The notes below the pieces were generated by a model. The model ran no database searches. It was not told the origin of the DNA and was given only the letters and a program-made list of their open reading frames with translations. The position numbers were made by a program, and so were the translations under genes. This document shows, piece by piece, positions 25,034 to 34,000 of a stretch of 47,518 bases of DNA. Numbering within the stretch: position 1 is the stretch's first letter; the number at the start of each line of letters is the position of its first letter. The stretch is from Streptomyces sp. ISL-10 (lineage in GTDB: Bacteria > Actinomycetota > Actinomycetes > Streptomycetales > Streptomycetaceae): positions 1-47,518 of the forward strand of contig NZ_JAGGOJ010000044.1 in assembly GCF_018614575.1 (NCBI RefSeq), in the 5' to 3' direction.

Positions 25034-25956
25034 CAGGTCCTGGGGGCGGTTTGGGGGACACGGATCTCGGCCGCGAGGAGCTGGGCCGACTGGCGGGCGA
25101 GTGCCGCGATCACACGGCCCGGCAGCCAGCCGGGTGACAGCAATGACGCCGACGAGTCCAGCACTGTCGACGACGGCGCTGATGAGGCCGGCGGGAGGGC
25201 GAGCAGCAGCTCCGCCGCCGTGGGGCGGTCCGCAGCGTCGCGGGACAGGCAGTGGGAGATCAAGGGGCGCAGGGACTCGGGGAGTTCGGAGCGCTCCGGG
25301 ACCGTGTGGCCGGTGGCGGCGTACGCGAGCACAGCACCGAGTCCGTGGATGTCGCCCGCGGGGCGCGGGCGTCCGCCGGCCGCCGCCTCGGGGGCGAGAC
25401 TGCCCGGCTCCAGCCCGGGACGGCCGCTGCGCTGTTCACCGTCCGGCGCGGCCGCGCGCACGGAGCCGTAGCACGTCAGACGCGGCCCGTCCCAGGCGAG
25501 CAGGACCGAGGAGGGGGAGAGGCCCGCGTGGGTGATGCCCGTTGCGTGCGCGGCCGCGAGGGTGTCGGCGAGGGCCGTGCCCAGGGCTCGTACGGTGTGC
25601 TCGGGCAATGGGCCGCCGTGCACGGCGAGGGCGACGGGCAGGGGGAGTACGGGGAGATAGGGCGTCGCGTACCAGGGCGCGGCCGGCGTCGGCGACACCT
25701 CCGCTATCGGCAGCACCCATGGCCCGCCGAACCCACGCGCCGCCTGCGCCTCTACGAGGAACCGCCCCGCGTCGATGCCCTCCAGCGGCGCGCTGACCAG
25801 CACCGTGCGGTCACCGTCCGCGCTGCGCGCGACGAACCGGTGCTCCGGCACGGGCGGGAAGCCGGGGCTGGCCGGGTCGAGCCGGGTGATCAGCTGGTAC
25901 GGGCCGATCCGGCGCGGGCCGTTGCCGGAGGGCCGTTCCGTGCGCCCTCGTTCCAT
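25033..25956 (-). CDS. Pseudokinase (Hanks fold lacking all catalytic residues)
   Basis: A 307-residue protein that follows the bacterial kinase fold with its catalytic residues replaced. The glycine loop is LDPASPGFP, the ATP-binding lysine strand reads RTVLVSAPL with no lysine, the HRDLKPSN loop is HAGLSPSSVLL, and DFG is CYG. Structural marks are kept: the alphaC glutamate (FLVEAQAA), LAPEAAAGG for APE, DIHGLGAVLAYAATG for subdomain IX and SRDAADRPTAAELL for XI. It is soluble with no membrane helix. The start ATG at 25956 has GAGGGGG about nine bases upstream. The coupled downstream gene is an intact kinase, so a role as its activator or scaffold is likely, by analogy with other pseudokinase-kinase pairs. 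Confidence 0.85.
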   Translation of the reverse strand: MERGRTERPSGNGPRRIGPYQLITRLDPASPGFPPVPEHRFVARSADGDRTVLVSAPLEGIDAGRFLVEAQAARGFGGPWVLPIAEVSPTPAAPWYATPYLPVLPLPVALAVHGGPLPEHTVRALGTALADTLAAAHATGITHAGLSPSSVLLAWDGPRLTCYGSVRAAAPDGEQRSGRPGLEPGSLAPEAAAGGRPRPAGDIHGLGAVLAYAATGHTVPERSELPESLRPLISHCLSRDAADRPTAAELLLALPPASSAPSSTVLDSSASLLSPGWLPGRVIAALARQSAQLLAAEIRVPQTAPRT

Positions 25957-26109
25957 CTGCGAATCCCCCTCTTCCCCGGACGGCAACCGGGAGATCCTAT
26001 CGAGGCGTCGGGGCCCCTTCCGCGCGTGGGGCTGTGCGGGCGTGTGCCGCCGCGGCTGGCGCGGGCCGCTCGCACGCCGGGTGGAGGCCACCGTGCGACC
26101 GCCCGACGG

Positions 26110-26720
26110 TCAGCCGCCGTCGGCGGAGGGCCGACGGCACCGGGGTGTCCGCGGACCAGAATGGGGACTTGATGTACGGCAGCCCCTTGGCCCTGGCGAG
26201 TTCGGGTCGATGGGCTCCCTCGGCGGCTCGGTGACCCCGGACTCCGTCACGCAGGGCGAAGAGACGGTGAAGAACGCCTGGCCCTCGCGGCCGATCTTGA
26301 CTGTGACCTGGAAGCCTTCTGGGGTGCGGGCAAAGATCGCCGGCTTCTCGTTGTTGGGGCGCACCGTGGTGATCTCGTAGCCTTCCTTCTTCCAGTAGCG
26401 CTTGACCACGCCCATGAAGCTGCCGCGCCGTTCCGCCGAGATCACCGTCATGACGTACCGCCCCCGGATGGCCTGGTCGGTCCCCGTGGCGTCGTTCTTG
26501 AAGTCGGTGCAGATGGGGTCATTGGACGGCCCTCGCCGCGCCTCCACCCCGGGCTTGATCGCAGCCCGGGTGTCTTCCCGGATCTTCTCCGCCAGGTCAC
26601 CGGCCTGCTGCATGTTCATGTTCTGCCCCTTTCCCTGGGGCCGCTCCCGGCGCCGCCGATCAGGCCATAGCCGGACACGGTCAGCACGGCAAGCGCCACG
26701 GCAAGAGTGCGGTTTTTCAT
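26110..26720 (-). pseudogene. Frameshifted secreted/lipoprotein-like ESX accessory gene
   Basis: The ATG at 26720 starts a clean signal peptide (MKNRTLAVALAVLTVSGYGL) but meets TGA after 34 codons. The rest continues in a different frame: MNMQQAGDLAEKIREDTRAA, ICTDFKNDATGTDQAIRGRY, VKRYWKKEGYEITTV, PAIFARTPEGFQVTVKIG and SPCVTESGVTEPPREPIDPN. Near 26190 coding appears to switch frame again to LPYIKSPFWSADTPVPSAL. No lipobox cysteine is seen where one would expect it, near the first shift. Two shifts suggest a dead gene; sequencing error in a GC-rich stretch is the alternative. Its start overlaps the stop of the wrecked gene upstream (ATGA), so they were once an operon. Confidence 0.7.
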
Positions 26721-27464
26721 CGATGCTTCTCCGGAACGACGAGGTCAGGCTGGCCCGCGACGACCGCGGCAATGTTCTCCGCCGACACGCGATCCGCGTC
26801 CGGGTTGAAGTAGTTGGAATGCACGGGTGTGGGGCTTTGGCCGTCGACGACCTCGGCGACGAGGGCACCGGCAGGGCTGCTGGAACTGGGGCGTGTCCGG
26901 AGGGGTGAACGCGAGCGCCTCAGGCCCATGTACTCCGGAACCGGCTGGTCGGCGGAGGGCTTGGCCGTCACCGTCAGGCAGATGGTGTCCTCCTCGCCCG
27001 CTTACCTCGTAGCGCTCCACATTGCCGCGCGATTCCAGCGCGCCCGACCGTCACGCCAACCTGGCGGTCGGGTCGTCGCTTTCCGGGCCCGCGCAGTTCA
27101 GGGTCGATGTAGTCGTCCCAGGATCTGTCCTCCTCGCCCGGGCGGAGATTCGTCCAGCCGTCCTGCGACTGGGCCACTGACCGCACCCGGTCGCGGAGCT
27201 CGTCGTCGATTCTGTCGGCGACAGCGAAGCACAAGAGCCGGTGGACGAGGAAGCCGGCGTCCGAGGGTTCGTGGGCCGCCGGATCAGCATGCCGCCGTGC
27301 CTGGAACCACCGCCTGATCGCAAGGTGGTTGGCACGTCCTCGTCGAACCCGGCGTCGAGGGTCTGGATACTGCTCACGTGCTTCCGCTCGATCAAGACCT
27401 CATCGCCGGAGACGCTCCTACTCCTCCCAAGCCATTCTGGGGACTCCATCTCAATTCTGCTCAT
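26717..27464 (-). pseudogene. Multiply frameshifted ESX accessory gene (paralogue of 30360-31029)
   Basis: Coding sense on the minus strand passes through at least three frames: DPAAHEPSDAGFLVHRLLCF to SWDDYIDPELRGP in one, GNVERYEVSG in a second, and DTICLTVTAKPSADQPVPEY through to EKHR and a stop in the third. The blocks SWDDYIDPELRGP, VERYE and ICLTV match SWGGFIDP-LKGP, VER-E and ICLTV in the wreck beside eccC, in the same order, so the two are copies of one gene family. An N-terminal piece (MSRIEMESPEWLG, from 27464) may belong to it or be unrelated. The family is not one I can name; the intact product would be a membrane protein with a C-terminal conserved CLTV segment. Confidence 0.65.
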
Positions 27465-27515
27465 TGCGATGTGATGCGGCGGAGGTTTATCGGGGAACTT
27501 CCGAGCTTCTGGTAC

Positions 27516-28208
27516 CTAGGTGATGTTCTTGTACCCTGGCCAATTCGCCATGGTCACGGGGGGAACGGTGCCGGGGAGGTTGGTGTCATTCTTGCAGCCG
27601 GCTTGCTTGGCGATATCTCTGGCGAGCTGGAACATGATGTCCAGGCCGACCTTTCGGGCCTGGAGGGCGGACAGGTTGCTCCCCTTCATCGGCCGTGCGA
27701 GGACGCCAACTTCGATGTATTTGTCTTCCTTCATGTGTGTGGGCGCATCAGCGGGAAGCGTCGGGGTGCACTCGAAGAACACCACCTGCGAAGCCCTGAG
27801 GTAATACGCGAGAGCGCCCGCGTCCAATCGCGTGCGAGGCTCGTCGCCCCGCGCGTCGGCTGTGCGGAGCTTCTTCGGCAGGTCGTCGCTCCAGCTGAGG
27901 TTGACAGTGAGGACAGTGTCAAGCGAGTCGTCGCCTTGAGCTTCGTACTCGCAATGGCTCAGCCAGTGTTCCTTGACCACCCGGAAGGCATCCTGGGTGT
28001 GCAGGAGCTTCTTGCCCGGTCCCAGTAGCTTCTGAAGTGTGGCCTGTTTCGGTGTCCCGTTCCAGCAGGGTTTGGCCGGGGCGGTGAGCGCATCCGCTTC
28101 GCCACCGTCGGAGCGGGCCGACCAGATGTAGACGCTCACTCCGAGGATCGTCAGTACCAGCACAACGCAGAGCGCTTTTGCTCTGCCGGACAGCTTTCGC
28201 GCGGCCAT
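27516..28208 (-). CDS. Unrecognised membrane-anchored protein, 230 aa
   Basis: One N-terminal helix (KALCVVLVLTILGVSVYIW, about residues 11-29) after a basic start, then an extracytoplasmic domain of about 195 residues with cysteines in PCWNGT, SHCEYEA, FFECTP and AGCKNDT, suggesting disulfides. I recognise no family. ATG at 28208 has AGGGAAG close upstream. It is the only intact gene in the decayed accessory stretch apart from the 157-aa gene, and lies 60 bp after the frameshifted WxG gene, so it may be a partner or immunity-like protein of that ESX cargo. That role is a guess from position. Confidence 0.75.
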   Translation of the reverse strand: MAARKLSGRAKALCVVLVLTILGVSVYIWSARSDGGEADALTAPAKPCWNGTPKQATLQKLLGPGKKLLHTQDAFRVVKEHWLSHCEYEAQGDDSLDTVLTVNLSWSDDLPKKLRTADARGDEPRTRLDAGALAYYLRASQVVFFECTPTLPADAPTHMKEDKYIEVGVLARPMKGSNLSALQARKVGLDIMFQLARDIAKQAGCKNDTNLPGTVPPVTMANWPGYKNIT

Positions 28209-28268
28209 GTCTTCCCTGCTCGATCCGTTTTGCTCTACGGGCTACGTCAACTGCGTCTGGAGGCACTG

Positions 28269-29832
28269 TCATTTCAGCTCGGTGCGCTGGTAGTGGTCCT
28301 TGACCTGAGCCTGCAGTACGCCACCGTGGTCGAATCCAAGGCTCGTCTCCTTGTTCACGTCCTGGCGCATCTTCTCTGGATCCACACCGTTTGGCGTTCC
28401 CGCGATCTGGAGTCCGTTCGCCGACTGATCGAGGGCGTTCTTGCGGCCGTCGAAGGAGGTTTCTCCTGCTGTGTGGGCCGTCTCGGCATTGGTGTTCCGC
28501 TCCGCCCCTTCGACCACTTCGCCGACGATCACTTCCGTGACACCGTTGACGATCTCCCCGGCGATGGGAACACGCTCGGTGGCCAGGCCGACCGTTGAAC
28601 CGAAGGCTGTGTTGAACAGATCCGCCTTCTTCTGCAGAGCCTCGTTGTAGTCCTTGTCGCTCTGCTGGCCCCCGCTGACGATCTCGTCGTGCCGGGCGCC
28701 GGTCAAGATGCCTTCCACCGTGCCGGTGCCAAAGGCAATGTTCTTCAGGTTGTCTTCGGGTTTTCCTGAATACTTGTCAGGATGTGCGACGGTATCCTGC
28801 ATCACGCCGGCCGAGTAGTTCTCGGCGCTCAGGGTGGCCTCGGCGTACCCGTCGGGGTTCCTGCCGACAGTGTCGAGGAACTCGACGGTGGCCAGTGCGT
28901 CCGGGAAATGGGTCGGATTGCCGTAGAGGTTGTCGAAGTCGTTGGACTGCCGCAACGTCGCATTGATCTTCCCCGAGACCGGGAGCCGCCGTGGCGAGCG
29001 CCGTGCCCATGCTGTACTGGATGCTTCTGGCGAGGCGCAGTTGCACCCCACCTTCCGCGGTGCCGTCGAGCGAAAGCTGGGCCTGGAACCGCAGTGATCC
29101 CTCCTGGCCGAGGCCGCGGTACAGATCGGTCGCGAACTCCTTGTCGTCCGCGTTGTACTTCATCAGGGTCTCGAGTTCCCTCAGCTCTTCGGTGGAGAGT
29201 TCCTTGCCCTCCTTGTAGAGCCGCAGGCTCTTCTTGGCCAGCTCCTCCGCTCGCTGCTCCTGGGCGTTGTCGAGCGACTTGTACACGTCATGGCCGAAGT
29301 TGTTTCCGTCGCTGCCATGGCTCTTGCGGAGGGCTCGACTCACGGAGTCATCGATCTCCCGGGCGTGCGAGATGATCCCGGTGATCCGATCGGCGAGCTC
29401 CTGCGCCGTGTGCAGTTCGGCTTCGGTGTGGCTGTCGTCGGTGGTGCGGTCGTGCGGGTAGAAGACGTCCACGCTCCCGTCGCCCCCGTCGCTCACCCTG
29501 AGCCCCAGTTCGGCGGCTTCCTTGTGAATCGTCGTGTTCAGCTTCTTCTGGAGCGCGAGGAGCTCGGTGTGGGCGTCGTCGAGGACCTGGTAGATGCTGG
29601 ATGCCTCGGCATGGGCGTCCCTGAACTCATTGGCCGTCTTCTTGACGAACGGCCGTGTGACATCGGAGTTCACGCCCGTCCATCGGGCACTCTCCGATTT
29701 GGCGAGCATGCCCTGCTCGGCTCTCACTGCAAGCTTCTTGAGGTCGTCGACGACCTTCTTCCAGTCCGCGACGGCGGCGTGGAGCTTGCCCAGATTGACC
29801 TCGGACAGGTTCGTCATCGTGATGCCGGACAC
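28269..29832 (-). pseudogene. Large WxG-type ESX substrate gene split by a frameshift near 28990
   Basis: Two frames make one protein of about 520 residues. The first (GTG at 29832, GGGGAG six bases upstream) has W51-T-G53 in SARWTGVNSDV and Y81-QVL-D85, the ESX export motif, then long charged helices. At about 28985-29010 sense jumps frame: SMGTALATAAPG in one, GKINATLRQSNDFDNLYGN in the other, which runs to the stop at 28269 with SDKDYNEALQKKADLFNTAF and ERVPIAGEIVNGVTEVIVGE. No toxin domain is evident at the C-terminus. It follows the 157-aa gene by 12 bp. A single shift could be a sequencing error; if real, the gene is dead or yields a truncated secreted N-terminal half. Confidence 0.75.
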
Positions 29833-29844
29833 AACCGCTCCCCG

Positions 29845-30318
29845 TTACTTGAGGTACTTGTCGAGCCCCGATACCGACCTGCCGGATCCGTTCCTGCCTT
29901 TGATGGCCAACTCGATCTCCGCGTCGTCGTTCGCGTGCAGCTTCTTGGAGAGATCGAGGTGGTTCGAGATGTGAGCGCAGGAGTCCAGCAGGGTCTTCAC
30001 CTGGCTCGTCCAGACCTCGACGGTCAGCGAGAGGCTGTCCCCCATGGCGAATTTCGAGTTGGCAAACTCGGTCGCTGCCTGCATCGTGGAACCGGAACCC
30101 GCCCTGTTCAGCCCCATGCCGGCGATGTCCGCCTGTTTCAGGAGATCGCCATGCAGTTCGAAAGCGGCGTGGCCGACAGCACCTAAGTCGTCCTGCTGGA
30201 CGACCAGGCCCTGACCGTCTCCGCCGCCTCCTGCATCAGGCACCCTGTTCATTTGCATTTGGGGCGATCCCTGCTCGGCAGCTTCGGCTTTGAGCTGCTC
30301 CCACTCGTCCCATGCCAT
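29845..30318 (-). CDS. Small helical ESX-associated protein, 157 aa
   Basis: Begins MAWDEWEQLKAEAAEQG, with AGGAG seven bases before the ATG at 30318. It is helical throughout: LVVQQDDLGAVGHAAFELHG, then TEFANSKFAMGDSLSLTVEV, and the strongly patterned VKTLLDSCAHISNHLDLSKK. No WxG, signal peptide or membrane helix. I recall similar proteins encoded before large WxG substrates in Streptomyces ESX-linked clusters, where they behave like WXG100 partners. That matches its place 12 bp ahead of the split WxG gene. The frame is open further upstream but without a ribosome site. Confidence 0.8.
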   Translation of the reverse strand: MAWDEWEQLKAEAAEQGSPQMQMNRVPDAGGGGDGQGLVVQQDDLGAVGHAAFELHGDLLKQADIAGMGLNRAGSGSTMQAATEFANSKFAMGDSLSLTVEVWTSQVKTLLDSCAHISNHLDLSKKLHANDDAEIELAIKGRNGSGRSVSGLDKYLK

Positions 30319-30359
30319 CAGTGGGCTCCTTCCCCCGTGCAAACCGCTGTGGTGCCAAC

Positions 30360-31029
30360 CTATTGACGCACTCCGACGAAGAGCAAGCACTGCCCACGAC
30401 ATCGGTGTCGATGTCGTAAATCAAGTTGTCGACGGCATGGGCCATTTCCGAATGCCCCGGCAGCGGCACCGCGTGCACCGTCAGGCAGATGCTGCCGTCG
30501 GCCTCCTACCGTTCCACGAACGGGCCGGAAGTGCCCGACTCACTGTCAGACTCCGACCCCGCCCCGGTCCCTTCCCTGCCCGCCTCGGAGTCCCAGTTGC
30601 CGCCGAAGTCGTCCTCGTCCTCCACCAGCGACGCGACCGAGTCGTCACGCTCGGGCCCCTTGAGCTACGGGTCGATGAACCCGCCCCACGAGCCCTCTCC
30701 GACAGGCCACTTGTGGTGCCCTTGGCCGTCCTCCGTCTCCAGGTTCAGCGCCGCGTACTTCACCCGATCGAGGACATCCGCGTGATCCGGCCCCGTCTCG
30801 AAGACGCCCGCCAGCCCCAACAGCCTCATCACCTGCCACCCCAGGAACAGCCCCACCCCACCAGTGCCACCCGGCGCCACATGAACGACGCCGTTGACGG
30901 CTGGTGCGCCTCCGGGTTGTCGAAGTGACGAGCCCGGAAGCGCCACCACGTGCCTACGCGGGTCGACGAAGAGGCCGAAGGCGACGAACGCCACCGCGAA
31001 CACCTCGGCGAAGACGGCGGCACCGATGG
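30360..31029 (-). pseudogene. Decayed membrane protein gene downstream of eccC, two in-frame amber codons
   Basis: Directly after eccC the minus strand encodes a helix (VLTIGAAVFAEVFAVAFVAF), then sense moves to another frame (RARHFDNPEAHQPSTASF) and back (GLFLGWQVMRLLGLAG, VKYAALNLETEDGQG). It then reads SWGGFIDP, TAG, LKGPERDDSVASLVEDEDDF and on to FVER, TAG, EADGSICLTVHAVPLPGH, and continues open through the start of the next gene to 30236. The stretch between and after the ambers keeps normal coding character. The same blocks occur in the wreck at 26717-27464, where the codon at the second amber is TAC (Tyr). Two frame changes plus two stops make it a recent pseudogene. Confidence 0.7.
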
Positions 31030-34000
31030 TCAGGACAGCTCTGACGTCATCAGACCCGTCTGCACCAGCGGGTTCCCCCGCTGGCGCGAGACGAAGATGC
31101 CGCGCCCCGCCGGCATCGGGCGCATGCGGACGCCTCCGAGCACGTCGCCTTCCTGCGGGTCGCCCGAGAGCAGCACACCCTGGGCGCCCAGCTCCATCAT
31201 CCGCTGCATGAACGACTCGTAGCCCGCCCGACTCGCACCCGCCGCGCTGCGGGCGATGATGAAGCGGACACCGACGTCCCGTGCGAACGGCAGCAGTTCC
31301 GTCAGCTTCGCCAGCGGGTTGCCGCTCGACGTGGACACCAGGTCGTAGTCGTCGACGACCACGTACACCGACGGGCCGCGCCACCAGCTGCGGTCCCGCA
31401 GCTGCTGGGCGGTGACGTCGGCCGAGGGAGTTCGGCGCTGCATCAGGTCGGCGAGCGCGTCGACGTGGTGGTCCATGTTGTTGGACATGGGGACGTACTC
31501 GGCCAGATGGCTGGCCGGGGTGACGTCCAGCAGCGCACGCCGGTTGTCGATCACGAAGAACTTGGCGGAGTCTCCGTCGTACCTCTCCGTCAGCTGCTTG
31601 ATCATCAGCCGCAGCAGGTTCGACTTGCCGGACTCGCTCTCACCGAACACGAGGAAGAACGGATCCCGCTCGAAGTTCACGAATACCGGTTCCAGGTTGT
31701 TCTCGTCGATGGCGAAAGCGACGCCACGCGTCGGTTCCGCGAAGCCGGCCGGAAGGCTCTGGGCCGGCAGTTCGCGCGGCAGCAGCCGGACGGCCGGGGC
31801 TCCGGGCGCCGTCCAGTGCCGGGTGACCTCCTGCGTCATGGCGGCGGTCGCCTCGGACAGGTCGCTGTCCGAGTTGATGCTGTCGATGCGTGGCACCGCG
31901 GCCATGAAGTGCAGCTTCTCCGGTGTCAGACCACGCCCCGGAACGCCTGCCGGGACATTGGCGGCCACCTTGCGGTCCACCTCGGAGTCCATCGTGTCGC
32001 CGAGGCGCAGCTCCAGGCGGTTCATCAGGTGGTCCTTGAGATTGGAGCGGACCTCCATGGAGCGCGACGCCGTCAGGACCACGTGGATGCCGTAGCCGAG
32101 CCCGCGCGCCGCCATGTCGACGACCGCGGATTCGAGGCCCTCGTAGTCGCTGCGGAAGTTGCCCCAGCCGTCGATGACGAGGAAGACGTCGCCCCAGGGC
32201 TGGTCGGTCACCGAGATCTCGCCGCGGGCCCGCAGCCTGCGGTACGTGGCGATGGAGTCGATGCCGGCGCTGCGGAAGTACTCCTCGCGGCGGGACAGGA
32301 TGCCGTAGACCTCGGCGACCGTCCGCCGCACCCGCTCCGGGTCGAGCCGGGACGCGATGCCGCCCACGTGGGGCAGGCCGGCGACGGACGACATACCGCC
32401 ACCACCGAAGTCGAGCCCGTAGAACTGGACTTCCTGCGGGGTGTGGGTCAGTGCGAACGCCGAAATCAGCGTCCGCAGCAGCGTCGACTTGCCCGACTGC
32501 GGACCACCGACGATCTGCATGTGACCCGCGGCTCCGGAGAAGTCCCGGTACAGCGTGTCGCGGCGCTGCTCGAAGGGCTTGTCGACCACGCCGAGCGGGA
32601 CCACGAGCCGGCCCGCGCCCTCGTACCCCGGCTGCGTCAGGCCGCGGCCCTCCACCCCCGCGAGGCCGGGCAGGATCTCGTCCAGCGGCGGCGGGTTGTC
32701 CAGGGGCGGCAGCCACACCTGGTGCGCCTCGGCGCCGCGCCCCTCCAGACGCCGCACGATGACGTCGAGGACGGAGTCGGCCAGTGCGTCGTCCTCCGCC
32801 GGCCGGGCGTCGGGAACGCGCGCCTGGTTGGCCGGCTGGACGTAACGGACGGCGACCGGCGCAGCCGTGAAGGGCACCGGCCGGCGGTCGACGGGCAGGG
32901 GCCCGCCGGGAAGGACTGCCTGCTGGTTGGAGCGGTACACACCGGAGACGTAGGCCGCCTTGAAGCGCACCATCTCGTCCGTGCCGTACTTGAGGTAGCC
33001 GGAGCCGGGGACGTTGGGCAGCGTGTAGGCGTCGGGGACACCGATGGCCGCACGGGACTCTGCAGCGGAGAAGGTCCGCAGACCGATCCGGTACGACAGA
33101 TAGGTCTCCAGGCCGCGCAGCCGCCCCTCCTCCAGGCGCTGCGACGCCAGCAGCAGATGGACACCGAGCGAACGTCCGATACGGCCGATCTGCACGAACA
33201 TCTCGATGAAGTCCGGCATGGCGGTGAGGAGTTCGCTGAACTCGTCGATCACCAGGACGAGTGACGGGATGGGCTGCAGCGGCGCACCGGCCGCGCGGGC
33301 CTTCTCGTAGTCGTGGATGTTCGCGTAGTTGCCCGCGTCGCGCAGCATCTCCTGGCGGCGGTTGAGTTCACCGCGGATGGAGTCGCCCATGCGGTCCACC
33401 AGGGTGAGGTCGTCCGCGAGGTTGGTGATCACCGCCGCCACGTGCGGCATCTGGGACATGCCTGCGAAGGTGGCGCCGCCCTTGAAGTCCGCGAGGACGA
33501 AGTTCAGCGTTTCCGAGGAGTGCGTGACGGCCAGGCCGAGCACGAGCGTCCGCAGCAGCTCCGACTTACCGGAACCGGTCGCGCCGACGCACAGACCGTG
33601 GGGGCCCATGCCTTCCTGCGCCGCCTCCTTGAGGTCGAGCATGACCGGAGTGCCGTCCTCGCCGACACCGATCGGCACGCGCAGCCGCTCCGACTGGGAC
33701 CGCGGCCGCCAGGTACGGCTGACGTCGACCGACGCGGCGTCGCCGAGATTCAGCAGGTCGGTGAAGTCCAGGTTGGCGAGCAGCGGTTCGTCGTCGTCCG
33801 AGCCCGACGCGATACGCAGCGGGGCGAGTTGACGGGCAAGGGCCTCGGCGGCCTCGAGGCTCAGACGGTCGGGGGTTCCGTCGTACACCAGACCGTGACC
33901 GGACTCCAGTTGCAGGGAGTCGGGGTGCACGATCACGGATAGGCCGCCGCGGGCTCCCGTGATGTCACCCGGTACGACCTCGATGATCGTCACGCCCTGA

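Noticed and set aside
28960..29030. Programmed ribosomal frameshift in the WxG gene
   Set aside because: No slippery heptamer or following pseudoknot was apparent; loss of a base or sequencing error is simpler.
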